From positions 1 to 64,000 of the forward strand of contig CANRKB010000007.1 in the NCBI GenBank assembly GCA_947631115.1: a DNA stretch of 64,000 bases, read 5' to 3'. Source of the stretch: an uncultured Clostridia bacterium. GTDB taxonomy: Bacteria > Bacillota > Clostridia > Oscillospirales > Ruminococcaceae. The notes beneath the pieces are model-generated. The model worked only from the letters and a program-made list of their open reading frames with translations, was not told where the DNA came from and made no database searches. Below, one piece after another: positions 39,583 to 48,509 of this stretch (position 1 is the stretch's first letter; each line of letters opens with the position of its first letter). Position numbers and translations under genes: made by a program.

Positions 39583-39611
39583 ATTTTAGCACCGAACCAT
39601 AAGCTTGTCAA
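39583..39611 (-). promoter_or_regulatory. Promoter of mntP
   Basis: Minus strand: TTGACA 39611-39606, 17-base spacer, TAAAAT 39588-39583. Start expected near 39576, giving a leader of about 117 nt. Confidence 0.8.
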
Positions 39612-39669
39612 TTACTTTTCGCTAATTTAATGAAAAGGTTGTCGGACTATGTTGAAATAGGGTAAAACA

Positions 39670-39697
39670 AAAAAGAGCGCAAAACGCGCTCTTTCGG
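39670..39697 (-). terminator. Terminator of the zinc-ribbon gene
   Basis: Minus strand AAAGAGCGCG-TTTT-GCGCTCTTT continuing in T residues; it lies after the 39716 gene and ahead of the mntP promoter. Confidence 0.8.
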
Positions 39698-39715
39698 CTA
39701 TGCTGTTAAACGGAA

Positions 39716-40114
39716 TTATTCCTCGGGCTTTTCTTCCTCAACGGGAGTTTCCTTTTCGGGAAGCTTTGTGCCGCACTTCGGACAATAGAAATTCTCTTTC
39801 GAGGTCTTTGCTCCGCAGCTCGGGCAAGCTACAACATTTCTGAGGTCGTCAACCTGCTTCTGAATATCGGTGATCTCGGCGTAAGCAGCGTCGATCTCAG
39901 CTACCAACTTGTTGAACTCTTCTTCGTTCTTCTCGCCCGACTTTACCGCTCCATAGGCAATCTCTCCGAGTTTCGCATACTTAAACTTAATATCGCTGCG
40001 AAGTTGTGAAACTCTGAGTTTGAATTTTGAAAAGTTTACGGCGTCTTTGCCCTTTGAACCTGCGGTAGATACCACATTTTTACCCGTGTTTACAACATCA
40101 TCTAAAAAACTCAT
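39716..40114 (-). CDS. Coiled-coil protein with C-terminal zinc ribbon
   Basis: A 132-residue protein. Residues 1-95 form an alpha-helical coiled coil (FSKFKLRVSQLRSDIKFKYAKLGEIAYGAVKSGE and EIDAAYAEITDIQKQVDDL). The tail holds a zinc ribbon CPSCGAKTSKENFYCPKCGTKL and an acidic end. This plan recurs in Clostridia, without known function. The ATG at 40114 with AAAGGAG before it is preferred to the earlier track start. A terminator follows. Confidence 0.8.
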   Translation of the reverse strand: MSFLDDVVNTGKNVVSTAGSKGKDAVNFSKFKLRVSQLRSDIKFKYAKLGEIAYGAVKSGEKNEEEFNKLVAEIDAAYAEITDIQKQVDDLRNVVACPSCGAKTSKENFYCPKCGTKLPEKETPVEEEKPEE

Positions 40115-40147
40115 CGCTAAATCGCTCCTTTCAATACTGACAGACAA

Positions 40148-40487
40148 ATACTGCCTTATAATGAATTATAACATATATTTTCCGAATTTGCAAGACCATA
40201 ACTTATACAAAGATGATTCGACAAGTGCTTTAATAAAAAAATCAGCAGCCTGCACAAATTATCCAATTATAAATTGTGCATAATTTGTTTAAAATTTTAC
40301 AAAAAATAATTTAAGGTTACAAAATCAGACCTCTTTGGGGCGTTTGAGGGGTAATTTCAGGAAAAACGGTTAGTCGTTTTGCACAAAAAAGTTTTTTAAA
40401 AAAACAGATGTTTAATCAAACTCACAAAACGAAATTTCTCAAGATGAGAATGATTTAAAAAAAATAATTACAATCTTGTCATAATAG
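40148..40487. other. Gene-free A/T-rich stretch before the pseudokinase gene
   Basis: I see no coding region, RNA gene or member of the repeat families here; GGGGCGTTTGAGGGG and AAAACGGTTAGTCGTTTTG are the only local palindromes. Confidence 0.5.
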
Positions 40488-40516
40488 TTGACTTTTGCAA
40501 AAAATTAGAGTATAGT
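40488..40516 (+). promoter_or_regulatory. Promoter of the pseudokinase-pheA-ispDF group
   Basis: TTGACT 40488-40493, 17-base spacer, TATAGT 40511-40516. No further strong promoter is visible before the LRR lipoprotein gene. Confidence 0.75.
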
Positions 40517-40558
40517 AATAAGGTATGGAATTATTTTGGAATTAAGTCTTTTAGGACG

Positions 40559-42262
40559 GTGAATGATTTGCGGAAAGAAACCAATCTTTGTATGGGATGT
40601 ATGAACGAAAAGGACTATGAGGGTCCTTGCAAGTTCTGCGGATACAGCGACAGTGATCTATGCATACCGACTTATCTTCTGCCCCGAACATTTTTAAACG
40701 AGCGCTATATAGTAGGAAAGCTCATGTCTTATAACGGCGAGGGCGCCGTATACATCGGCTATGATACCGCGACGGAAACTAAGGTAACTATAAAGGAATT
40801 TATGCCCGATACGCTCTGCTCGCGGAAAAAAGGCGAAGAAGAAATATCCGTGAACAATGCGGACAGCGCGCTTTACAAAACGTATATGTCGGAATTTGCC
40901 GATCTCTACCGCTCTCTCATAAAGCTTCGCGGAATGGCGCACATACAGGCGGTGCTGGATGTTTTCTATGAAAACGGGACTTGTTATGCCGTATCGGAAT
41001 TTATAAACGGCATAACGCTTAAAACTTATCTTGTAAATTCCGGCGGAAGCCTTTCTTGGGAACAGGTAAAAGAACTATTCCCGCCCATTTTCACGACGCT
41101 TTCTCTTATACACGCGGCGGGAATAATCCATAGAGGCATATCCCCGCAGACTATCTTTGTGACCGACAAAATGGAACTGAAGCTCTCGGGCTTCTGTATT
41201 TCCGCGGGCAGAACGACAAACACCGAGATTGCCTGCGAGATATTCAGCGGTTATGCCGCTCCCGAGCAGTATTCAAACGAAGTAAACGGGACATGGACGG
41301 ACGTATACGGCATTTCGGCGGTTTTGTACAAGACGCTCACGGGAACTGCTCCGGCAGAAGCGATAGCGAGAACGCAGGGAAGTTTGCTTGAGCCGATGAT
41401 AATAAACCGCAATGTTCCCCAGCACGTTTCAAAGGTCATTATGAGCGGCATGAGACTGTCGCCCGAAAAGCGCATAAGCACAATGACCGAATTTGTCGAC
41501 AAGCTGTTTTCTCCGCCGAAATACGCGGTAGAAAGCCCCGGAACTCCTATAAGCAAAAAAGAGGAAAAGAGGCTTGAAAAGAAGCAGAAAGAGCGCGTGA
41601 AAACGCTTGCCGCGCTTATACTTGTCGGAGCGGGACTTATCCTGTTCGCGCTGGCGTTTGCGCTCACTCTTTCGGGAGTATGCGCGCCCTCTCAGCCGAT
41701 ACAGTCCTCTTCTCAGAGTTCTTCTTATGTTCAGAGTTCTGTGCCTGTCGAAAGCTCCGATGCCTCGGACAGCACCGACAGCACGGAAAGCGAACCAGCG
41801 GAAAACAGCGAGGAGAACAGCTCTTCGGATATGTCGGCGGATATTGTCGTTCCCGATTTTACCGAAGCGATATATGAACTCACCGTGGCGAAATATCAGG
41901 GAACATTTGTATTTACCCCGACCTATGTTTATTCCGACGAATTTATAGCGGGAGTTATGTTTGAACAGTCTGTTGAAGCGGGACAAACCGTGACGGCGGG
42001 AACGCAAATAAAAGTAAAAGTCAGCAAAGGTCCGAGCAGCGTTCCTCTGCCCGATTATACGGGAAAGACGGAAGCGGATTACGTTGCCGAGCTTGAAAAG
42101 CTCAATATCAAGTACGACGTTATGAAAGAGAAGAGCAACGAAGTTCGTTCGGGCAATGTCATCAGATGCAGCAAGGAAATAGGCGATACGGTCGTAGTTG
42201 AAACGGAAAATGCAGAAACGGTGATCGTTTATATTGCTGAAAACGACAATTCGGAGGGCTGA
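40559..42262 (+). CDS. PASTA-domain pseudokinase with N-terminal zinc ribbon
   Basis: A 567-residue membrane protein beginning at GTG 40559. Residues 11-28 form a zinc ribbon (CMGCMNEKDYEGPCKFCG). Residues about 48-315 are a Ser/Thr kinase fold: the ATP lysine is kept (VTIKEF, Lys79) and the GYAAPEQYS end of the activation segment too, but HRD reads HRGIS (Gly193 for Asp, Ser195 for Lys), the Asn is Thr, and DFG reads SGF (210-212). It should therefore not phosphorylate by the normal mechanism. A helix (about 350-373), a Ser-rich linker and two PASTA repeats follow, facing the wall, so it may be a muropeptide-sensing regulator. pheA follows after three bases. Confidence 0.85.
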   Translation: MNDLRKETNLCMGCMNEKDYEGPCKFCGYSDSDLCIPTYLLPRTFLNERYIVGKLMSYNGEGAVYIGYDTATETKVTIKEFMPDTLCSRKKGEEEISVNNADSALYKTYMSEFADLYRSLIKLRGMAHIQAVLDVFYENGTCYAVSEFINGITLKTYLVNSGGSLSWEQVKELFPPIFTTLSLIHAAGIIHRGISPQTIFVTDKMELKLSGFCISAGRTTNTEIACEIFSGYAAPEQYSNEVNGTWTDVYGISAVLYKTLTGTAPAEAIARTQGSLLEPMIINRNVPQHVSKVIMSGMRLSPEKRISTMTEFVDKLFSPPKYAVESPGTPISKKEEKRLEKKQKERVKTLAALILVGAGLILFALAFALTLSGVCAPSQPIQSSSQSSSYVQSSVPVESSDASDSTDSTESEPAENSEENSSSDMSADIVVPDFTEAIYELTVAKYQGTFVFTPTYVYSDEFIAGVMFEQSVEAGQTVTAGTQIKVKVSKGPSSVPLPDYTGKTEADYVAELEKLNIKYDVMKEKSNEVRSGNVIRCSKEIGDTVVVETENAETVIVYIAENDNSEG

Positions 42263-42265
42263 CTG

Positions 42266-43405
42266 ATGGATCTGAAAGATATTCGCGTAAAGATAGACGA
42301 TATAGACGACAAGATACTTGAGCTGTTTGTGGAGCGCATGGAGCTTGCGACCGATGTTGCAAGATACAAGGCTGAAAACAATATGGTCGTTTATCAGGGC
42401 GACCGCGAAAAGGCTATAATAAACGACATCTGCGGGAAAACTCCCGACGGCTTAAAAAAGAGCGCGGCGTTTTTGTTCTACAATATCATAGACATTTCCA
42501 AATGCTCGCAGATAAATGAAATAACGCCCGACGAGCCGCTCGACTGCAAAAGAGAAATTAAAAGCGACCCCGTCGTAGCAGTCCAGGGCATAGAGGGCGC
42601 ATACGGACATGCCGCCTACAAAAAGCTGTTTACAAAAGGCGCGCCCCAGTTTTACGCGTCGTTCGGCGAGGTCTTCGCGGCAGTGGAAGAAGGCGCGGCG
42701 GACTATGGCGTTATACCTATCGAAAATTCAACGGCGGGCGAAGTTGCCGCGAATATGGATCTTCTCGAACAGCACAATGTGTTTATAACGAGGACGGTGG
42801 ACGTTGAGTGCGCGCATGTTCTTGCGGCTAAAAAAGGCGTAAGCGAAAATGACGTTAAGATAATATTCGGTCACGAACAGGCTATACGCCAGTGTTCGGA
42901 GTATCTCGGCGCGAGAGACGGCGTTACAGTTATACCTTATCACAACAACGCCGCCGCGGCGAAAATGGTGTCCGAAAATTCGAGCGACAACTTAGGCTGT
43001 ATCTGCTCGGCGGAATGTGCGCATTTACACGGGCTGGATATAGTTCATGCCGACATTGCCTCCGACCCCAACAACCGCACGCGCTTTATCTGCATATCAA
43101 AACAGCCCGAAGTCTACGAGGGAGCGGACACGGTTTCCGTTTCGCTTTCTATTCCGAATATTTCGGGAGCGCTATACAGGCTTCTTACTAAATTTGCGGT
43201 AAACGGCATTTCCATGTCGAAGATACAGTCAAAGCCTCTGCCGACAGGGTTCAAGACCCCGCGCTTCGAGGACTGTATGTTCTACATTGAATTTGAGGGA
43301 AGCATAGACGATCCCGTTATACGAAAGCTGCTTAAAAATTTCGAGCAGGAGCAGAACTATTTTAAATTTCACGGAAACTTCGGGAATATAAGCCGAAAGG
43401 AGTAA
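42266..43405 (+). CDS. pheA: Bifunctional chorismate mutase/prephenate dehydratase
   Basis: A 379-residue P-protein that makes phenylpyruvate from chorismate. Residues 1-85 form the AroQ chorismate mutase (IRVKIDDIDDKILELFVERMELATDVARYK). The prephenate dehydratase begins near 108 (VAVQGIEGAYGHAAYKKLF) and includes NRTRFICIS with the catalytic TRF. The ACT domain (about 290-370, SVSLSIPNISGALYRLLTKF) contains MSKIQSKPL, the counterpart of the ESRP segment for phenylalanine feedback. It is between the pseudokinase and ispD, one base from ispD. Confidence 0.93.
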   Translation: MDLKDIRVKIDDIDDKILELFVERMELATDVARYKAENNMVVYQGDREKAIINDICGKTPDGLKKSAAFLFYNIIDISKCSQINEITPDEPLDCKREIKSDPVVAVQGIEGAYGHAAYKKLFTKGAPQFYASFGEVFAAVEEGAADYGVIPIENSTAGEVAANMDLLEQHNVFITRTVDVECAHVLAAKKGVSENDVKIIFGHEQAIRQCSEYLGARDGVTVIPYHNNAAAAKMVSENSSDNLGCICSAECAHLHGLDIVHADIASDPNNRTRFICISKQPEVYEGADTVSVSLSIPNISGALYRLLTKFAVNGISMSKIQSKPLPTGFKTPRFEDCMFYIEFEGSIDDPVIRKLLKNFEQEQNYFKFHGNFGNISRKE

Positions 43406-43406
43406 A

Positions 43407-44096
43407 ATGGTCTCGGTCATTATTCTTGCGGCAGGAAGCTCGTCCAGAATGAACGGCGTAAACAAACAGCTGTCGGAGATCGGCGGTATGCCCGTGTTTA
43501 TTGCGGCGGCAAAGGCGTTTGAAAAGTGCGAAAGCGTCGGTGAGATAATCATTGCCGCGCCGAAAGAAAATTGCAAAGAATTTGAAGAGCTTGCAAAAAC
43601 TTATGATATAAAAAAGCTTTCGGGCATTGTCTGCGGAGGAAGCTCGCGTTTTCTGTCAATGAAAAACGCGCTTTCAAAGGTAGACCCACGCGCGGAGTTT
43701 GTCGCTTTTCATGACGGAGCGCGCCCGCTTATAACGCCCGAAGAAATAGAAAAGGTAATAGCCGACGCAAAGAAATACGGCGCGGCTATCGCGGCGGTAA
43801 AAGCGGTCGATACGGTAAAGGTCGTATCGGACGGCATTATAAAAGCTACTCCTCCCAGAAGCTCGCTTTATTACGCTCAGACTCCGCAGGTGTTCGGAAA
43901 AGAGCTGTTTTTGTCATGTCTTGAAAAGATAGAAGAGCGCGGCGAAAGTATAACGGACGACAGCCGGATACTTGAGCTTTGCGGGGAAAACGTAAGGATA
44001 ACAGAGATCTCTTGCTGTAATATGAAAATAACGCGGCAGGAAGATCTTATCATGGCAGAGGCAATTTTTTCCGCGCAAAACGCAAAACGGAAGTGA
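43407..44096 (+). CDS. ispD: 2-C-methyl-D-erythritol 4-phosphate cytidylyltransferase
   Basis: A 229-residue IspD, the third step of the MEP isoprenoid pathway, which joins MEP to CTP. Motifs: [19 protein letters not shown] (nucleotide binding), [17 protein letters not shown] and [16 protein letters not shown]-type sequence, typical of IspD. Length is normal. It lies next to ispF with four bases between, the common pairing. AAAGGAG precedes the ATG. Confidence 0.93.
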   Translation: MVSVIILAAGSSSRMNGVNKQLSEIGGMPVFIAAAKAFEKCESVGEIIIAAPKENCKEFEELAKTYDIKKLSGIVCGGSSRFLSMKNALSKVDPRAEFVAFHDGARPLITPEEIEKVIADAKKYGAAIAAVKAVDTVKVVSDGIIKATPPRSSLYYAQTPQVFGKELFLSCLEKIEERGESITDDSRILELCGENVRITEISCCNMKITRQEDLIMAEAIFSAQNAKRK

Positions 44097-44100
44097 TAAA

Positions 44101-44562
44101 ATGAAGATAGGATTCGGATATGACGTTCATAGGCTGACAGAGGGAAGAAAGCTCGTATTATGCGGAACTAGTATCCCCTGCGAAATGGGACTTCTCGGAC
44201 ATTCGGACGCCGACGTTGCCGTTCATGCGCTTATGGACGCAATACTCGGCGCTCTTGCGCTCGGAGATATAGGAAAGCTTTTCCCCGACAGCGACCCGCA
44301 GTATAAAGACATAGACAGCATGAAACTGCTCGCTCGGGTAATTGAACTGATGAAAGAAAACGGCTTTGCGCTCGGAAATCTTGATATAACCATAGTCGCG
44401 GAAAAGCCGAAGCTCGCGCCTTATATAATGCAGATGAGGGAAAATTTAGCGAACGCTTTCGGCTGCGACATATCCGAAATATCCGTTAAAGCCACAACGG
44501 AAGAGGGTCTCGGTCTTGCGGGACAAGGCATAGGGGCATATGCGGTCGTTATTATTGAATAA
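44101..44562 (+). CDS. ispF: 2-C-methyl-D-erythritol 2,4-cyclodiphosphate synthase
   Basis: A 153-residue IspF, which cyclises CDP-ME phosphate to the 2,4-cyclodiphosphate with loss of [12 protein letters not shown] carries Asp8 and His10 for the active-site zinc, [20 protein letters not shown] the other metal ligand (His42), and [14 protein letters not shown] and TTEEGLG are typical. Follows ispD by four bases; both share one transcript with the pseudokinase and pheA. Confidence 0.95.
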   Translation: MKIGFGYDVHRLTEGRKLVLCGTSIPCEMGLLGHSDADVAVHALMDAILGALALGDIGKLFPDSDPQYKDIDSMKLLARVIELMKENGFALGNLDITIVAEKPKLAPYIMQMRENLANAFGCDISEISVKATTEEGLGLAGQGIGAYAVVIIE

Positions 44563-44600
44563 ATAATGCTTTTTCATAATGCCGAAGGAAGGTGAGCAAA

Positions 44601-46073
44601 ATGAAACATTTAAAGTTATTTGTTACAATAATCGTAATATCGGCAGTTTTGCTCCTTTCGGCGGGGTGCGACAATTCTCCGGTCACGGATAATTCAAACG
44701 GCAACAGCTCGGGGTCTTACAACACGGGCGTTTTCGGGAGCGGAAGCCGTTATGAAACGGTCTATCCCGAAGAATACAGCGAGATGTGGGAGTATATTCC
44801 CGAAGTTGAATATACTTCGGCGGATGAACTTGTTTATACATACAGCGAAGACGAGCGCGGTATAGTTGTTTCGGACTACAGCGGAGAAGCGTCGGTGTTA
44901 AGAATCCCCGATGAGATCGAGGACAAGCCCGTAGTCAGGGTTGATCTTAGCGAAACGCAGAAAGAATTGACGGAAGTTGTTTTCCCGAACAGCGTGCGTT
45001 CTTTTAAACTTTCGGGAGCGATAAGCGGCGCGCTTAAATATGCGAATGTGCCTGCGGCGGTCGATAAATATTCGTTCGGTTATTGCGAAAAGCTTGAAAG
45101 TATTTTTATTTCCTCGGGCGTTTCTAAAATTAACGAAGAAGCTTTCGCGAATTGTACGAGCCTGAAGAACATAAGAATGTCCGAAAGCCTGAGAGAGATA
45201 GGAAACAACGCTTTCAGCTATTGCACGGGAATTACGTCCGTAAAACTTCCCGAAAGCCTTTCGACTGTAGACGGTTCTCCGTTCAGCTTTTGTACAAACC
45301 TTACGGCGATCGGCGTTGACGAAAACAACCCCTATTTTGCAGCGCGCGACGGCGTTTTGTACAGCAAGGACATGACAAAGCTCGTTCAATGCCCCGCGGG
45401 AAAAAGAGGAAGTTTTCAGGTAAACAGCGGCATAACGGAAATAGGCTCCGCGGCGTTTTTCGGCTGTACGGGCATAACCGAGATAATTATCCCCGAAAGC
45501 GTGGAAAGAATAGGCGACTGGGCGTTCGCCTCGACGCAGATAACTTATGTCAATATCCCGAAGAAAATTACGAAAATAAACAGCGGAGTTTTCTATTCCA
45601 CAAAGCTTAATTTTGTAGAGATACCGGAAAATGTTACTTCAATAGGCGATTATGCTTTCGACGGCTGCGAACAGCTGGGTCAAGTAAATATACCCTACGG
45701 CGTAAAGGAGATAGGGAGCGGCGCGTTCAGCGGCTGCATAGCGCTTTCTGCGGCGGAGCTTTCTGACAGCCTTGAAAAAATAGGGGAGTGGGCGTTTTCA
45801 AAGTGCGAGGCTCTCAAGGAGATAAATATACCCGACAGCGTTATTTCCATAGGCGACAGTGCTTTTTACGGCTGCAGGGCGCTTGAAAACGCAAATGTTC
45901 CGAGCGGCGTCGCCGAAATGGGAGAAAGCGTTTTTGAAGAGTGCGGGGGAATTTCCGTTACATATAAAGGCGCGACCTATAATGCCGAAAACATCGGAGA
46001 ATTTTATCAGGCGGTAAATAACAACACCCCCGATGAAAGCGCCGAAAATCAAAGCAGCGACGCTGTTTCCTGA
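44601..46073 (+). CDS. BspA-type leucine-rich-repeat lipoprotein
   Basis: A 490-residue surface lipoprotein. The signal peptide ends in LLLSAGC, so Cys is lipidated. From about residue 85 on there are about thirteen LRR_5 (BspA, treponemal) repeats of 22-24 residues, such as LKEINIPDSVISIGDSAFYGC and LGQVNIPYGVKEIGSGAFSGC. Such proteins mediate adhesion or complex binding in gut and oral bacteria. The ATG at 44601 with AAGGAAGG upstream is chosen over the GTG at 44592. It ends the five-gene run. Confidence 0.9.
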   Translation: MKHLKLFVTIIVISAVLLLSAGCDNSPVTDNSNGNSSGSYNTGVFGSGSRYETVYPEEYSEMWEYIPEVEYTSADELVYTYSEDERGIVVSDYSGEASVLRIPDEIEDKPVVRVDLSETQKELTEVVFPNSVRSFKLSGAISGALKYANVPAAVDKYSFGYCEKLESIFISSGVSKINEEAFANCTSLKNIRMSESLREIGNNAFSYCTGITSVKLPESLSTVDGSPFSFCTNLTAIGVDENNPYFAARDGVLYSKDMTKLVQCPAGKRGSFQVNSGITEIGSAAFFGCTGITEIIIPESVERIGDWAFASTQITYVNIPKKITKINSGVFYSTKLNFVEIPENVTSIGDYAFDGCEQLGQVNIPYGVKEIGSGAFSGCIALSAAELSDSLEKIGEWAFSKCEALKEINIPDSVISIGDSAFYGCRALENANVPSGVAEMGESVFEECGGISVTYKGATYNAENIGEFYQAVNNNTPDESAENQSSDAVS

Positions 46074-46098
46074 TGAAAGATAATAACAGCCTAATATA

Positions 46099-46132
46099 AA
46101 AGAGGTATGATCGACGGATCATACCTCTTTTC
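46099..46132. terminator. Bidirectional terminator between the LRR gene and the ABC ATPase
   Basis: AAAAGAGGTATGATC-GACG-GATCATACCTCTTTT, a perfect 15-bp stem with A and T runs at either side. Confidence 0.9.
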
Positions 46133-46142
46133 ATAATTACGA

Positions 46143-46775
46143 TCATCTTATTACCGTAAGAACTCCCTTATCCATTTCGCAGACCGTATCGCAAAGCGCG
46201 TCTATATCTTCGGATGAATGTGAAGCGATAAGTATAGTTTTGCTGCGGGCTTTAAGCTCCAGCAGATATTGCCGCATATCTTTTACGCCGTCTTTGTCTA
46301 AGCCGTTCATCGGCTCGTCAAGTATAAGCAGATCGGGGTCTTCCATTATTGCCTGAGCCAGACCAAGGCGCTGGCGCATACCGAGAGAGTATTTGCGGAC
46401 ATGGCGTTTAAGGTCGGGATCCAGACCCACTTGCTCCATAGTTTTGCGAATATCTTCTCTTTTTATTTTCCCGCGCAGGTCAGCCAACAGCTTTAGGTTT
46501 TTATATCCCGAATAATACGGTATGAATCCGGGATTCTCTATGATTATCCCGACGTTTTTCGGAAAGTCGCAGTCTTTTCCTATACGCTTGTTGTCTACAA
46601 TTATCTCGCCCGAATTAGGTTTTACAAATCCGCATATGCACTTCATCAGCATAGTTTTTCCGCTGCCGTTTCTGCCTATAAGTCCGTGTATCTTTCCGCG
46701 CTCAAAGCGAACGTTGATGTTCTTTAAGATCGGGTTCTTCTGCAAAGTCAGATTTACATTCTTGATTTCTATCAT
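46143..46775 (-). CDS. ABC transporter ATP-binding protein
   Basis: A 210-residue ATPase: GRNGSGKTML (Walker A), YSLGMRQRLGLAQAIM (signature), LLILDEPMNGLD (Walker B) and IASHSSEDIDAL (switch His). It is the short form typical of peptide or drug exporters with ABC-2 permeases. It is the last gene of the minus-strand block and starts one base after the permease gene stops, so its two upstream permeases are its likely partners. Confidence 0.9.
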   Translation of the reverse strand: MIEIKNVNLTLQKNPILKNINVRFERGKIHGLIGRNGSGKTMLMKCICGFVKPNSGEIIVDNKRIGKDCDFPKNVGIIIENPGFIPYYSGYKNLKLLADLRGKIKREDIRKTMEQVGLDPDLKRHVRKYSLGMRQRLGLAQAIMEDPDLLILDEPMNGLDKDGVKDMRQYLLELKARSKTILIASHSSEDIDALCDTVCEMDKGVLTVIR

Positions 46776-46776
46776 G

Positions 46777-47625
46777 TCATTTATTCTCCGTAAATTTTAA
46801 TTTTTTCAAAGCAATAAAACATCCCGTAATAAGAACCGCCAGCAATACTCCGAAGTATAAGAACGAAGCCCATAAGGGATAGATAGGTTCGCTGAATATA
46901 TTTGTGTAGTGATACCAGAGTATAGTGTTCGACGTGGGCAGCGCCCATCTTATATCGGTAGAAAGATTTGCCGTCACTGTTCCCAGAGCCATTACCGCAG
47001 CTGCCGCAGCAAGTCCCGCGGGTCCGCCGTACAGAATTTTCACCAGATAAATTATAAGCGACAACGCCAGCAGATACGCTCCCAGCAGAACGCTTGTCTG
47101 CCAAACAGCCGTTATCATCGGCGTTTGGTTGTAAAGATTCGGCGGCAGAAGCTGACTGTCAAAGCTAAACGCCTCATCCGGGAATCGCGCCGCATATTTT
47201 CTTACAGCCTCGCTCCATTCCGTTCCGAAATGTCCTCCCGAAAACAGCATGCTTGCTATGAATATCGAGGCAATAAACGTCGTTATCGCCATTATCAGAA
47301 ACAATATCTGCCCGCAAAGCCAGTTCTTTTTTCCCGTCCTTGATATAAAGAACATGGAGTTTCCGCCGAGCCTCGGATAATCCGCCAGCAATATCAGAAA
47401 AACCAGCGGCATAAACAACAGCAGCACCGAGGAATTTCCTACGGCTATATACGGCTCGAATATTATCATCGTGTCGCCGAACTTGTCCGCGCGCATGGCA
47501 AGAGGGTCTATTACGAGAGTCTTTATGAATATCATCAGAACGCCGAGGACTATTATTCGGGGATCGGTTATCCAGTTTACATATTCGGTCCTTGCGACGC
47601 CCCATATCTTTTTCAGATTACGCAC
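46777..47625 (-). CDS. ABC-2-type permease
   Basis: A 282-residue membrane protein with six helices (IIVLGVLMIFIKTLVI, SVLLLFMPLVFLILLA and others), the plan of ABC-2 export permeases. The start is GTG 47625 with GAGGTGA five bases before it; it overlaps the stop of the previous permease gene by eight bases (47618-47625). It probably forms a heterodimer with that permease. The substrate is unknown. Confidence 0.8.
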   Translation of the reverse strand: MRNLKKIWGVARTEYVNWITDPRIIVLGVLMIFIKTLVIDPLAMRADKFGDTMIIFEPYIAVGNSSVLLLFMPLVFLILLADYPRLGGNSMFFISRTGKKNWLCGQILFLIMAITTFIASIFIASMLFSGGHFGTEWSEAVRKYAARFPDEAFSFDSQLLPPNLYNQTPMITAVWQTSVLLGAYLLALSLIIYLVKILYGGPAGLAAAAAVMALGTVTANLSTDIRWALPTSNTILWYHYTNIFSEPIYPLWASFLYFGVLLAVLITGCFIALKKLKFTENK

Positions 47626-48454
47626 AAAAATCACCTCGTTTCCTTTGGATGATAATATACGCCGCCAATGAGGCTGCAAACAGTATGCCGTACATTATAA
47701 ACAGATCATAATATTTGGTCGAGGTGATGATGAGCAATCCGTCGGGGTCTATATATTTCTGGATAATAATAAGATTTTGGTCATAGCCTTCTGTCCACGG
47801 AGCCGTCAGCAATTTGTTTGATAATTGCGTCAGCGCGTATTTTAAGAAAAACGGTATGCACATGATAAGATATTTGTTTCTCAAAACGCTTGTAAGAAAC
47901 ATTGACGGAATACTCCAGAATATTGTGAACAACCACATTTCCAAAATAAGCTGATATATTTCGGGAACTCTGCCTTGTACAATTTCAGCCGCAAGAGGCT
48001 CCATCTCGGAAACATCCGGGAAAAGGAGCATTGTTATACTCAGGAATATTACATATCCCAAAGTGACCGCCGTGCCTCCCGAAATAATGCCTGTAAGATA
48101 TGTTGATAACTGCCACTTCGTTTTTGAAGAACGGAACACCTGAAAGCGCAAAGCGTTTTCTTCTCTCTCGGCGCACATTCCCGGAATGAAACAAAACGCG
48201 GCTATAAGCGGCGCAAAAAGTGAAAACCACGAACCTCTTGCAGCATTGATCACCATTCTGTTGCAAAGTTCCATGTGCTGTTTCATTTCGTCCGTCGAAA
48301 AACTCAAGAGCGCATTTATCACGGAATATCTGTTTTTCGTGTCATAATCCTCGTATATCTGAGAGATAAACAACATTACGACCGCCGCGCCCATGCAGAG
48401 CCAGAAATTCCATGAAGTTACTGTTTTTTTGAAAGATACTGCTATTTCACGCAT
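47618..48454 (-). CDS. ABC-2-type permease, partner
   Basis: A 278-residue membrane protein beginning MREIAVSFKKTVTSWNFWLC, with six helices and a C-terminal basic end. The ATG at 48454, with GAGGG six bases upstream, is preferred to the track start (48520), which lies in the previous gene's end. It overlaps the second permease gene. Similar length and plan but little direct similarity to it. Confidence 0.8.
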   Translation of the reverse strand: MREIAVSFKKTVTSWNFWLCMGAAVVMLFISQIYEDYDTKNRYSVINALLSFSTDEMKQHMELCNRMVINAARGSWFSLFAPLIAAFCFIPGMCAEREENALRFQVFRSSKTKWQLSTYLTGIISGGTAVTLGYVIFLSITMLLFPDVSEMEPLAAEIVQGRVPEIYQLILEMWLFTIFWSIPSMFLTSVLRNKYLIMCIPFFLKYALTQLSNKLLTAPWTEGYDQNLIIIQKYIDPDGLLIITSTKYYDLFIMYGILFAASLAAYIIIQRKRGDFCA

Positions 48455-48509
48455 AATGATCCCTCGTTTCTGCTCTCCTTTCATAACGCCCCGATGGGCG
48501 TAAACTTTT

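Noticed and set aside
46143-48454. Assigning a substrate to the ABC exporter
   Set aside because: Sequence gives only generic ABC-2 features; context is suggestive but not specific.
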